Assembly (NCBI GenBank): GCA_003339415.1
Contig: PDHQ01000259.1
Location: 1-50,050, forward strand
From: Ophiocordyceps camponoti-saundersi (nom. inval.)
Taxonomy: Eukaryota; Ascomycota; Sordariomycetes; Hypocreales; Ophiocordycipitaceae
Length of the DNA stretch: 50,050 bases
Direction of reading: 5' to 3'
Below, piece by piece: positions 32,281-43,480 of this stretch. Within the stretch, counting starts at the first letter, position 1, and each line of letters begins with the position of its first letter. Below the pieces are notes generated by a model. It was not told the origin of the DNA, did no database searches, and was given only the letters and a program-made list of their open reading frames with translations. The translations under genes and the position numbers were made by a program.

Positions 32281-35250
32281 TATTTATCCCTTAAGGGATA
32301 AGGAGAATAGTTAACGGGTTTATCCCTTAAGAGATAAGAAGAGTAGTTAATAAGTTTATCCCTTAGGGGATAAGAAAAGCAGTTAATAGGTTTATCCCTT
32401 AAGGGATAAAAAAAGCAGTTAACAGGTTTATCCCTTAGGGGATAAGACTAAGGGATAAGAAGAGCAGTTAACAGGTTTATCCCTTAGGGGATAAGAAGAG
32501 TAGTTAATAGGTTTATCCCCTAAAGGATAAGAAGAGCAGTTAATAAGTTTATCCCTTAAGGGATAAGAAGAGCAGTTAATAAGTTTATCTTTTAAGGGAT
32601 AAGAAGAGCAGTTAATAAGTTTATCCTTTAGGGGATAAGAAAAGCAGTTAACGGGTTTATCCCCTAAGGGATAAAAAGAGCAGTTAACGAGTTTATCTTT
32701 TAGGGGATAAGAAGAGTAGTTAATAAGTTTATCCCTTAAGGGATAAGAAGAGTAGTTAATAGGTTTATCCCTTAAGGGATAAGAAGAGCAGTTAACGGGT
32801 TTATCCCCTAAGAGATAAGAAGAGCAGTTAATAAGTTTATCTCTTAAAGGATAAGAAAAGTAGTTAATAAGTTTATCCCCTAAAAGATAAGAAGAGTAGT
32901 TAATAAGTTTATCTCCTAAAGGATAAGAAAAGCAGTTAATAAGTTTATCCCTTAAGGGATAAGAAAAGCAGTTAATAAGTTTATCCTTTAGGGGATAAGA
33001 AAAGCAGTTAATAGGTTTATCTCTTAAGGGATAAAAAAAGCAGTTAATAAGTTTATCCCTTAGGGGATAAGAAGAGTAGTTAATAGGTTTATCCCCTAAG
33101 GGATAAAAAGAGTAATTAATAGGTTTATCCCTTAAAAGATAAGAAAAGTAGTTAATAAGTTTATCCCCTAAGGGATAAGAAGAGTAATTAATAAGTTTAT
33201 CTCTTAAGGGATAAAAAGAGCAGTTAACGAGTTTATCCCTTAGGGGATAAGAAAAGTAGTTAATAAGTTTATCCCTTAAGGGATAAGAAAAGTAGTTAAC
33301 GGGTTTATCCCTTAGGGGATAAGAAGAGCAGTTAACGAGTTTATCCCTTAGGGGATAAGAAGAGTAGTTAATAGGTTTATCCCTTAAGGGATAAGAAAAG
33401 CAGTTAATAAGTTTATCCCTTAGGGGATAAGAAAAGTAATTAATAAGTTTATCCCTTAAAAGATAAGAAAAGTAGTTAATAAGTTTATCCCTTAAAGGAT
33501 AAAAAGAGTAGTTAATAAGTTTATCCCCTAAAGGATAAAAAAAGTAGTTAATAAGTTTATCCCTTAAGGGATAAGAAAAGTAGTTAATAAGTTTATCCCC
33601 TAAGGGATAAGAAGAGTAGTTAATAAGTTTATCCCTTAAGGGATAAGAAGAGTAGTTAATAAGTTTATCCCTTAAGGGATAAGAAGAGTAGTTAACGGGT
33701 TTATCCCTTAAGAGATAAGAAGAGTAGTTAACAGGTTTATCCCTTAAAGGATAAGAAAAGTAGTTAATAAGTTTATCCCCTAAGGGATAAAAAGAGTAGT
33801 TAATAAGTTTATCCCCTAAGGGATAAGAAAAGCAGTTAATAAGTTTATCCCTTAAGGGATAAGAAAAGTAGTTAATAAGTTTATCCCTTAAGGGATAAAA
33901 AGAGCAGTTAATAGGTTTATCCCTTAGAGGATAAGAAAAGTAGTTAATAAATTTATCTCTTAGGGGATAAGAAAAGTAGTTAACGGGTTTATCTCCTAAG
34001 GGATAAGAAAAGCAGTTAATAGGTTTATCTCTTAGGGGATAAGAAAAGCAGTTAATAAGTTTATCCCTTAGGGGATAAGAAGAGTAGTTAATAGGTTTAT
34101 CTTTTAGGAAATAAGAAGAGCAGTTAATAAGTTTATCCCCTAAAGGATAAGAAAAGTAGTTAATAAGTTTATCCCCTAAAGGATAAGAAGAGCAGTTAAT
34201 AAGTTTATCCCTTAGGGGATAAGAAGAGCAGTTAATAAGTTTATCCCTTAGGGGATAAGAAGAGCAGTTAACAGGTTTATCCCCTAGAGAGCAGTTAACA
34301 GGTTTATCCCTTAGGGGATAAGAAGAGCAGTTAACGGGTTTATCCCTTAAGGGATAAGAAGAGCAGTTAATAAGTTTATCCCCTAGAGAGCAGTTAACGG
34401 GTTTATCCCTTAGGGGATAAGAAGAGCAGTTAATAAGTTTATCCCCTAAGGGATAAGAAAAGTAATTAATAGGTTTATCCCCTAGGGGATAAAAAGAGCA
34501 GTTAATAAGTTTATCCCTTAAGGGATAAAAAGAGCAGTTAATAGGTTTATCCCTTAGGGGATAAAAAGAGCAGTTAACGGGTTTATCCCCTAAAGGATAA
34601 GAAGAGCTTAAGGGAATAAGAAAAGCAGTTAATAAGTTTATCCCCTAGGGGATAAGAAGAGCAGTTAATAAGTTTATCCTCTAAAGGATAAGAAGAGCAG
34701 TTAACGAGTTTATCCCTTAGGGGATAAGAAGAGTAGTTAACGGGTTTATCCCCTAAGGGATAAGAAAAGTAGTTAATAAGTTTATCCCTTAGGGGATAAG
34801 AAGAGTAGTTAACGGGTTTATCCCTTAAGGGATAAAAAGAGCAGTTAACGGGTTTATCCCTTAGGGGATAAAAAGAGTAGTTAATAGGTTTATCCCCTAA
34901 GGGATAAGAAGAGCAGTTAACGGGTTTATACCTTAGGGGATAAGAAGAGTAGTTAACGGGTTTATCCCCTAAGGGATAAGAAGAGCAGTTAATAAGTTTA
35001 TCCCTTAGGGGATAAGAAGAGCAGTTAATAAGTTTATCCCTTAAAGGATAAGAAGAGCAGTTAACGGGTTTATCTTTTAGGGAATAAGAAGAGCAGTTAA
35101 TAGGTTTATCCCTTAAGGGATAAGACTAAGGGATAAGAAGAGCAGTTAACGGGTTTATCCCTTAGGGGATAAGAAGAGCAGTTAACAAGTTTATCCCTTA
35201 GAGGATAAGAAGAGCAGTTAACGAGTTTATCCCTTAGGGGATAAGGAGGG
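32281..35250 (+). repeat. 36-bp satellite array, about 82 uninterrupted units, palindromic core
   Basis: The unit is AGTTAATAAGTTTATCCCTT followed by AAGGGATAAGAAGAGY (36 bp). The core TTATCCCTTAAGGGATAA is a perfect 18-bp palindrome in many units; others have CCCTTAGGGG or CCCCTAAGGG. Units vary mainly at RIP-type sites: GCAGTTAACGGG or GCAGTTAACAGG against GTAGTTAATAAG. Small deletions break phase near 32,445, 34,285, 34,385 and 34,605, leaving CCCTAGAGAGCAG junctions. There are no unique spacers and no coding frame. Related short blocks lie at 18,764 and 25,240. An array of hairpin-forming units could act as a heterochromatin or recombination site. That role is inference. Confidence 0.92.
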
Positions 35251-36339
35251 CAGTCACGTAAGTTATTATATATAATATAGAAGATAAGAAAAGGTAATAA
35301 AATATGCTTAGTCGATAAGATAATTTATATATTATATTATAAAAACTAATTTTCTAGTCCTAAACCTATAGTCTAGACGTAAATCTGCTTTTATTATAAC
35401 TATAATTATAGTAGCAGCTACGAATTTAGTTATAGATATAATTATAATTACTTAAAATAAAAATAATAATAATATTAAACTTAAGGTTATAAATTATACG
35501 AAGTAAGTTAAGATTATTATAGCTATTTTAAATATAATATAAGCGTTAAGAGATATATATAAATATATATAGTTAACTTAGTGCTTTTAAAGTTAGTTAA
35601 GGATAAAGATAACTAAAAGATATTAGAAAGGAGGAAAATAAAAGTTTACTTTTATATAATATAAATAGTATATACTAAGTATAAATATAAGCGGGAAATA
35701 TAAAGAAATAATTATTATATAATAATAATTAAAATAGTGTTATAAGGGTTATTAGAGAGTATAATAAGGTTATAATAATAAGAGGCTATAGTAAGCTTAA
35801 GTAAGCGTTTTTAGTTTCGATTAAGGAGAAAGGTAAGGAGACGCAGCTATAAGAGTTATAATAAGAAATATATATAGAGATATCTAGCGCGCTTATTTCT
35901 TACGAATAATATTACTATATAAAAAAATATACCGAAAAGTTACTTAATAATATATATATAAATATAATATATATTTTAAACTTTAAAGTCTAAATATATA
36001 TATATATTTAAAAGTGCGAGGAGTATATTTTAGAGTAGTAGATATATATTAAGATTAAGGGTAAGATATATTATAATCTTATTATTAAAAGTTAATATTA
36101 TAAAGACGTTTATATATTATATAATATATATATATATATATATATAAGATAGTAAGGATATATACCTTAAAGTAGTAAAATAATTATACTTAATTTAACC
36201 TTAAGATAATAATAGTCGAAAAAGGGGGAGGAAAGGGGAGAAGGTAGTTTATAATAATTTACGCTCGCAGCCCTACTAATCGTACTTTCGATAATATAAT
36301 ATTATATATATATAAAAGTAAGTTAGTCTTTAAGGTAAG
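35251..36339. other. RIPed DNA right of the satellite, nothing recognised
   Basis: AT-rich, with (TA)n tracts near 35,950 and 36,119-36,146. The array stops sharply at AGGGCAGTCACGTAAG (35,246-35,261). I found no reading frame clearly better than its alternatives and no RNA gene. Confidence 0.35.
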
Positions 36340-36414
36340 GGTAGCCTAGGTAGCTTAGTAGGTATATTAGGTATAATAAGTATAGACTAGGTAAGATAAG
36401 TATAAAATACGGTA

Positions 36415-36449
<35 letters not shown>
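36340..36449 (+). repeat. SINE-like sequence: pol III A-box match and 30-base poly-A
   Basis: TAGCTTAGTAGG at 36,351-36,362 matches the pol III A-box consensus TRGCNNAGYNGG exactly and looks like the D-arm of a tRNA. An uninterrupted run of 30 A follows at 36,420-36,449. A tRNA-like head with a poly-A tail is the layout of a SINE. No B-box (GGTTCGANTCC) is visible, although RIP would not destroy most of it, which counts against the idea. Alternatively the poly-A is the 3' tail of a LINE lying to the left. Confidence 0.35.
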
Positions 36450-36451
<2 letters not shown>

Positions 36452-36608
36452 AATAATAAAGTAAATTAAATTTTTATTTTATTTTTTAATTTTATAAATA
36501 ATAACGTAACGGCGTAGAATAAAAAAACCTATTAAGTATAAATTTCGCGTTATTATTTTTTTTTTCTTTTCTATTTTCTTGTAAAATTTAATATAAGAAC
36601 TATTTAAT

Positions 36609-39121
36609 AAAGACGCTAACTACTAACTAAGAAAGAAAATAGAGGAGAATTTAATATTAGGATTAGAGATATTAGCGGCTATACTATAAGCGATAAACTT
36701 CTTCGGGGGGGTAACGCTAAAGGCTAAATTCTTACCTCTTATCTTAGAATATTCGATAAGCACGTAATCGGATTTATTAGGCATAAGTAATATTCTTAAA
36801 AAAGTAGAGAAAATAATTCTTACGTTACTATAATTCGAGTAGCTAAGCTAATTTAAGCTATAGCTATAATAGCTAGATTAATATAAGCTATTATTAAATA
36901 TATATAAGGAAAAGGAGGTTAGAATATTAAATAAAGTAAAACTATTTACTAATATTATAAACTAGTAAATATATTATACGGACTTATTCGAGTTTCTAAA
37001 AAACGCTAAGCGGTAAAACTAATACTTATTATTTAGCTTATAAGTATTAATAAAGATTCTATAAAAAGGGCTTATAAATACTATATATCTTATAGATAAC
37101 GCGTTAGAAATAATAGCTAAGTATAATAATAAATATAATAATAGGATATTTCGAGGAAAAGTAAGATTCTTTACTTATAGCCTTAAAGAGCGGCTCGGCG
37201 AGCACGAGCTTATCGGCGGATTAGTTAACTTTAGAGCAAAATTAAATAACGGGGGATATTACTAAGGTAGTTTTTTATAAGATTAAGGAATATAAATACT
37301 TATACTATTTAACTTATAGAAGGAGGGGAGGGAGGAAAGGGTAAAACGTATAATAGGGGTATAGAAAGAGATTTTATACTTATAAGGAAAGGGAGTAGCG
37401 TTTAACTATATCGTTATATTATATATAAAATAAAAGGAAAAATAAGAATATAGCTACCTTTTAATAATAATACTCTAGTACTAAAGTAAAGGATTTATTA
37501 AATATAAGCTAGACCGCGTTACCGAAATCGCTAGTATTAATATTTTAAAGATAATATAATATAGAGAGGTAAGATAGTTAATACCTAGGCTAAGACTCCT
37601 TATATAAAATTAGGTTATACTAAAAGCGGGAGAGAAGCTAATATATATAAGCGCGATTAATAAAGTTATATTAAGCCTATATAGGATAGCAGCTAATAAA
37701 CTTAGTATTATAAATTTAAAAAGATAGGGGGATATAAAATACCTTTTTAAGGCTAGAGGATAGAGAATAGATAAGAGTTACGATAAGAGTAAGAGACTAA
37801 TAACGATAAAAGGGATATACCTATTCTATATACCGCCCTTATACTAGGTATTTAAGATAAATAAACTATTTACGCGTGCGTAAATAGAAGGTAATAAAGC
37901 GAAACTAAGTAATTACTAAAGATTAAATAAAGAAAGCGAAATAATATAAAGCGAAAAATATAGTATAGATATATAATAAGAGGAGATAAATAACGCGGGA
38001 AAAGATATTAAAAGAATAATATCTTTTATAGCTAGCTTTATAGATAAGGTTCTTATAAGTTTAGTAGAAAGCGAAGATAAGGTAAGAGAAAATAAGAAGG
38101 TTTAGTATTATCTCTAAGCTAATATTTCCCTTTTTTTATAAAAAGAAGCGGAAAGGGAAAGCGTTAAAGGAAAGAGAGAGGGGATAGTAGTAAGTATATC
38201 TTATAAAAAAAAAGTATAAAATACTATACTAGGAGATATAGTAGAGAGGACGGGAAAGCTAAATATATCGGAAATATTAGATACGCGAGATAAGCGTAAC
38301 GAAAATCTAGAGGAAATAAGAGAGGAGAGGAAGCGGAAAGAAAAGAATATGCGGAATAATAAGATAAAGGAGAAAGAGAGAGGTAACGGTTTAAGTAAGA
38401 TAATACTAACGGGGAGTGCGGTAAAGGATATAGAGGATATACGTAAGGCTATATCGTAGAGGAGAGATTCGTAATAGGCTAATAAAGCTAAAAACGAAAC
38501 TTACGCTATATTATTAATAGTAAGTTTACGAAAGCGAAAAAGGAGGCTAGCTTACTATATTATAAAAACTAAAAGGAAGAGGAAAAGCACGAAGACTAAA
38601 AGGAAAAGAAAAAAAGTACTTAATTTAAAATAATTAAGATAACGTAAAGTAGAGGCTATAAATATAAAGGAAAATATAAATAAAAAAAAGGTAATAAAGG
38701 CGGTAAATAAAATATTAGAATTTAAAATATTAGGAATTAAAATATATATAAATTATAAGAACTAGACGGAGAAATACTATATAGAAAGAAAAGGTATCTT
38801 AAGACTTAGCAAGGTTAGATTAAGTATAGTAGAGAGCAGAAAGAAGATTTATATAAAGAATAGGCACGGGCGGGATATAGTGCCGAAGTATATAGGAATA
38901 AGTATATTCGTCTCAGCTTAACTGCTAGGTCTAATAATAAGTAATATATAGAGGCAGATTAATATTATGGTTAAAAAGTATTTAAGATAAGGGCTATTAA
39001 AGAGAAAAGGTAAAGTAAGAACGAGAGAGGAGCGTAAAATAGTAAGAGATAGGAAAAGGTAGAATATAAGAAATACTAAATTAAGTAGTAAGGGGATATT
39101 AAGTTAGTAAAGACAATTATA
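36609..39121 (+). pseudogene. ~838-codon coding relic, homologous to 21,748-24,216
   Basis: A plus frame stays in register for about 838 codons with about 55 internal TAA/TAG (6.6%) and no frameshift. In order: IEENLILGLEILAAIL, AINFFGGVTLKAKFLPLILE, GLINTIYLIDNALEIIAKYN, KERLGEHELIGGLVNFRAKL, then YY-GSFL-D (stops between) as in the first copy, VAFNYIVILYIK, KYKLDRVTEIASINILKI, ITIKGIYLFYIPPLY, a charged region (DTRDKRNENLEEIREERKRK, EDIRKAIS), VSLRKRKRRLAYYIIKTKRK, and FKILGIKIYINYKN. Aligned blocks shared with 21,748-24,216 are VNF..., YY-GSFF, FNFIVI, LITLRGLY, LRR/LRK and FKVKGVKRYKNY. The stretch after 38,763 (RKGILRLSKVRLSIVESRKK) keeps some CA/TG, so RIP is lighter at the 3' end. Function unknown; the charged C-terminus suggests nucleic-acid binding. 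Confidence 0.7.
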
Positions 39122-39166
39122 AGGGAAGCGTGCTAAGTAATATAAAAAAAATATTTAGTTTTAATT

Positions 39167-39268
39167 TAGTAAGAGTAAGTATTTATAAAAGAGAGGGAGA
39201 GAGAGAAAAGATATTATTTTTTCTTATAGATTTATTAAATAGTATATAATTCCTATTTACTCTTACTA
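39167..39268. repeat. 102-bp MITE-like inverted-repeat unit
   Basis: TAGTAAGAGTAA (39,167-39,178) and TTACTCTTACTA (39,257-39,268) are a perfect 12-bp inverted pair enclosing purine-rich then T-rich DNA. Each arm is flanked by T-rich sequence. Only one copy seen. Confidence 0.4.
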
Positions 39269-40724
39269 TTATCGCTCCGTCGAAAGGAGAAATATCGTTA
39301 TTTTATATATAAAGAATTATTATCTAGCTTATACCCGCGTAAGCGAAAATATATAAACCTAAACCTCTATATTCCCCTTAGTAAAGTAATAAGACTTATA
39401 CCTCCTTACCCTCTCGATTATCCTTAGTTAAGTTATAAGATAATAAGACTTAAATTTTCCTATTCTCTAGTTCTTCCTCGGTTAAGTTATAAAGAGTTCC
39501 GTATTTATATATTTAAAAATATAATAGTAAATTACGGGCGACTATAAGAGGGTCTTCGATCTTTACTATTTTATTATTACTAGTTAGTATAAATCGTTAC
39601 TTTATAATATAAGCGGGGTAATTATATATTTAATACGCTCCGTAAGCGCCTAAACCTACTCGATAAAATTATAAACTTTTACTTTAATTATAGGAAGCTT
39701 ATCGTAAACTTATTTTATTTAATTTATAATATAGATAAGATAACGCCCTATATATATATATTAGGCGTACTTAATATAGATAATTTCTACTTAAATTATA
39801 GTAAGCGTATAAATAAACTACTATATCCGATTTATAATATAGATAAAATAACGGCGGAGGTCCGCGGATTAGGCACGTAACTCGTTAGAGATTTATTTTC
39901 GAAAATTAATAATTTAAAAAGATATATTTTAATATTTTTTTTTATATATTCTTTATAACGGAGTAATATTAGCAGAATAAGATACCTTTTCGAAATAAAA
40001 CTTATAGGTAATAATAAGAGAGAGGGGGGGGCGAGGGGAGGGGGGGTTTATATATTAAGAAATAGAGATATAAATTTATCGTAACTTAGCTAAATAAGTA
40101 AATAAAAAGATAGTATAGTAAACTTATAACGTTATTATATAAATAGTAAAGAAAGACTAATAAAACGAAACCTAGAAGAACGGCGTTTATTTCGCATTTT
40201 CTAAGGCGTAGTAATATTATAAGGCTATAAATAGCTATTTAAATAAAAAAAAAGATAAGATTAGGATAGATTAAGGTTAGCTAATAAAAGCGTTTATATA
40301 TTACGATAAATTAGATAAGATAAGATAAATAAAGCTAAGGAAAAAAAGTAAAATAAGGTAACGAAACTATTAGTTAGATTAGATTATAAATAATATAATA
40401 GTTTAGAATTAGTAATTAATCGCTATACTTAATAATAATAGAAAGGCGGGGGAGGGTAGTTTAATAGATACTTAAGATCTTATAAGGCGATAATTAATAT
40501 AAACACTTAAATAGATAAGAGGTATATTATAATAATATAGAGTTTTTTAAAAGAGTATAATACCTCTCTTTTATTTACTTACGTATAATTATACTTTTAT
40601 AATTATAGCTTTATTTTAAGGTATCTTTATCGTAAAGATTAATTTGCCTAGTAAGACCTATTTTCTAGATAGGTAAATTAATAAGATCTAAGGTTTAATA
40701 GTTATATAAAGCTTTAATATCGAA
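39269..40724. other. RIPed DNA with a local direct duplication (about 39,660-39,875)
   Basis: A segment containing AATTATAGGAAGC and TTATAATATAGATAAGATAACG (39,665-39,745) is repeated about 108 bp later as AATTATAGTAAGC and TTATAATATAGATAAAATAACG. A GC patch with TCCGCGGA lies at 39,851-39,858. G-rich runs occur at 40,024-40,046. No gene recognised. Confidence 0.4.
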
Positions 40725-41800
40725 GGATTTTTTTTCTTCTTTTCTTTTATATATTAAATAAAAATACCTAAATAGTTAAAAAGGTAAATAAGTAATATAA
40801 AGAGTTATATAGGAAAGCTTATTACTAATCGCACTTAGTACTATTATAATTACTAAGCGTATCCGTAATAATATATATATAAAGCTTTAGCTAAATCTTA
40901 AAAATATAAGTAATTACGCTTTTTTTTAGGGGCGGATATATATTATATAAGCGCCCTTTTAAAGTAAGGGGTTAAGATATAGCCGATAAAAAAGCGCGGC
41001 GAATCGGCGAGGTAAGAATAAGGCAATCTTTAAAAATAGATTTTTAATCTTATCTTCTTAATAATATATTAAGTAATAATATCGTCGCTTTTTATTTATA
41101 TAGTAATAATATAAGTAAGATATAAGAGGAGTATAGTCTTATTAGCTTATAAAGAGTAAGAAGTAGCTTTTATTATATTAAAAGAAAAGGGCGTATTATA
41201 GAAAAGTAGCTATATAGTAAGTAAAAGTTAAGAAAGTTAGTCTTAAAATATAAAAAAATAAATTATCCGTAATTAACTAATAAACGAGTCGTTTATAGAG
41301 ATAAGAAAAGTATAATATAGGGCGATAATAAGATTTATAGCTTTTTTTTTTTCCTTTTAAGAAAAATAAATATAAGTAAGAGAAAATATAAAAAGAATAT
41401 AAAATATTAAATAAGGTAAAAGATATAAAATAAAAAGAAAAGAAAATAAAATACTTAGCTTATCTATAAAAAAGATAAAATATAAGAAAGAAAAGATAAT
41501 AAAAAAGAGAAAAACGTAATATATACTAATATAGGGGTATTTATTAGTATAAGTATATATATATATATTAATAAGTATATTAAGGAAAGGAAGAGAAAAA
41601 AAGAGAGAAGGAATAAATAAGGGGAAGTAAAATAAAGCCGGGAAAAAAATACCCGTTTACTTATATAATTATTATAAGCGAGAGAATAATAGGTGCGCGA
41701 AAAGATAAGGAGAATAGCGAGGGAGCGAGGAGAGTAGCGGGGGGGAGAGAGGGCGAGAGGGCGAGAGAGAAAATAAGGCTAAGCTACTAGATTTTTTTTT
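40725..41800 (+). repeat. Family C, copy 1 (~1.1 kb)
   Basis: Bounded on both sides by T runs (about 40,722-40,731 and 41,791-41,803). Landmarks shared with copies 2 and 3 in the same order: ATTACTAAGCGTATCCGTAA, GGGGCGGATATATATTATA then AAGCG, a GCTTATAAAGAGTAAG segment, AGATTTATAGC then a T run, ATATACTAATATAG, and GTTTACTTATATAATTATTA. No coding frame seen. Three direct copies of about this length could be LTRs or a tandem repeat. Confidence 0.6.
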
Positions 41801-42324
41801 TTTCGGGGTTTTAATCGAGGGCCTTAGCTAGGGCAAATTAAGTAAGAGAGCAAATAAAAGATAAGCTTTATTTTTTTTTAAAATAGGTTTTAAAGTATAT
41901 AAATATATATAGAAAATAAAGTTAGAATAAAAAGGTAAGGTATAAGGCGTAGTATATAAGTAAATATATAATATATAAATATATATAGTTTACTTATACG
42001 GATATTATAAGGAGCGAGATATAGAAAAAAGGCTAGATATATAAAAATAGTATTTATAATAATAATAGTAGCTATATAGTTAAAATATAAGAGGTAAAGA
42101 AGTATAGTAAAAATTATATATAAAAAGGAAAATATAATAATATAATAAAGGCAAATAGGAAGATATAAATATAATATTATTAGTATTAGAATAAGTATAA
42201 TAACTAAAGTAAGTTATATTTAACCTTAACTTTATTTATAGTATCTACTATAATTTATTTTTTAAGAGGAGAGTAATTAAAAAAAGGAAAAAAAAAGAAG
42301 AAAGAGAGAGAGAGAGAGGGGAAA
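41801..42324. other. Spacer between family C copies 1 and 2
   Basis: About 0.5 kb of AT-rich sequence not present between copies 2 and 3, including an (AG)n tract at 42,304-42,320. It may be an insertion. No gene seen. Confidence 0.35.
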
Positions 42325-43480
42325 TTTTTTTTTTCTTCGTATTATTATATTAATATCTATATATAGCTATAAAAGTAAGAATAAATAAGAAAATTAATAT
42401 AGGAAAGGTTTCTACTAATTATAGTTTATATTATCGTTATTACTAAGCGTATTTATAGTAAAATAAGAAATAAATATAGCTAAGTTTTAAAAATATATAT
42501 AGCTACGCTATTATTAGAAGCGGATATATATTATATAAGTATTATATTCGAAATAAGGCGTTTAGATATATTTAATAAAAGGAGACGATAAATAGATAAG
42601 GTAGCTATAGCTATAATCTTTAACTAGGGATCCTCGTAATACGGCGAATATAGCGCAGAAGAAACTCGTAAATTATATAATCTTAGTAATCTAGGTCCTT
42701 ATATTATCGTCGCCTTTAAGGCGTAAAGTAACGGGGTAAGCAGGTTAAGAGAGGAGTGCTATTTCGTTAGCTTATAGAAAATTAAAAAAGGCGTTTTTTT
42801 ATTCGGAAAGAAGAGGGCGTTTAATAGCAAAATAGTACCGCCGCTAGTAATAATCGAAGGGGACGGTTCTAAAAAGCAAAATAATAAAATAATTACTATT
42901 TTATAGGTAAAAGAGTCTTTTAATAAGTCTAAGTAAAGTAAAATATAAGGTAATAATAAGATTTATAGCCTTTTATTAGAAATAATTAGCTTAAATAAAA
43001 GAAAATAGAAAGAGAGGATAATTTTTTATATAAAGAGTAAAGTATAAGGTATAGGGAAAAAAAATATACCTATTTTCTATATAAGCCGTAAATAGTTAAA
43101 AAGAGAAAATAATAAAAAAAATAAAAATATTTTATATATTAATTTAGATATATATATACTAGTAAGCGAGTAAGCGAGTATTTATATATATATATATATA
43201 TATATAAGTAAAGAGAAATATAAAGGAGCCGGGAAAATAAACGCTTATTTACTAAAATAACTACTATTAGTAAAATAACAAGTAAGGGCGTAAGATAGCG
43301 AGGACTTAACTAAGGCTAGGTAAGGTATATAAGGGTTAATAAATATACGCGGTATATCGAGAGGAGTAAGAGAGTTAGTAAAGAGATACGCTAAAAAGGA
43401 AAGAGGATAAGGTTTTTAGCTATTAAAGATAGTTTCTCTAAGTATAAGGGGGTAAGCTATAAGGTAAATAGTAAAGAGGA
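42325..43480 (+). repeat. Family C, copy 2 (~1.15 kb)
   Basis: Begins after a T run (42,327-42,335). Contains ATTACTAAGCGTATTTATAG, AGCTACGCTATTATTAGAAG, CGGATATATATTATATAAG, GATCCTCGTAAT, TAGTACCGCCGCTAGTAA, AGATTTATAGCC and GGAGCCGGGAAAATAA. Collinear with copies 1 and 3. A (TA)n run lies at 43,187-43,205. Confidence 0.62.

Noticed and set aside
32281..35250. CRISPR array (36-bp repeats)
   Set aside because: The repeats are contiguous with no unique spacers, vary unit to unit, and sit in fungal RIPed DNA. It is a satellite.
32281..35250. Telomeric or subtelomeric TTAGGG repeat
   Set aside because: CCCTTAGGGG occurs in many units, but only once per 36 bp and as part of a palindrome that also appears as CCCTTAAGGG. 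There is no head-to-tail hexamer run.
36341..36420. Functional tRNA gene
   Set aside because: Only the D-arm/A-box is tRNA-like. I could not pair an acceptor stem, and there is no B-box.
38621..39136. A second frame (+2) with peptides such as GYSAEVYRNKYIRLSLTARS
   Set aside because: It comes from a one-base slip. The register of the ~838-codon relic continues through this stretch with fewer stops, so the +2 frame is a shadow.
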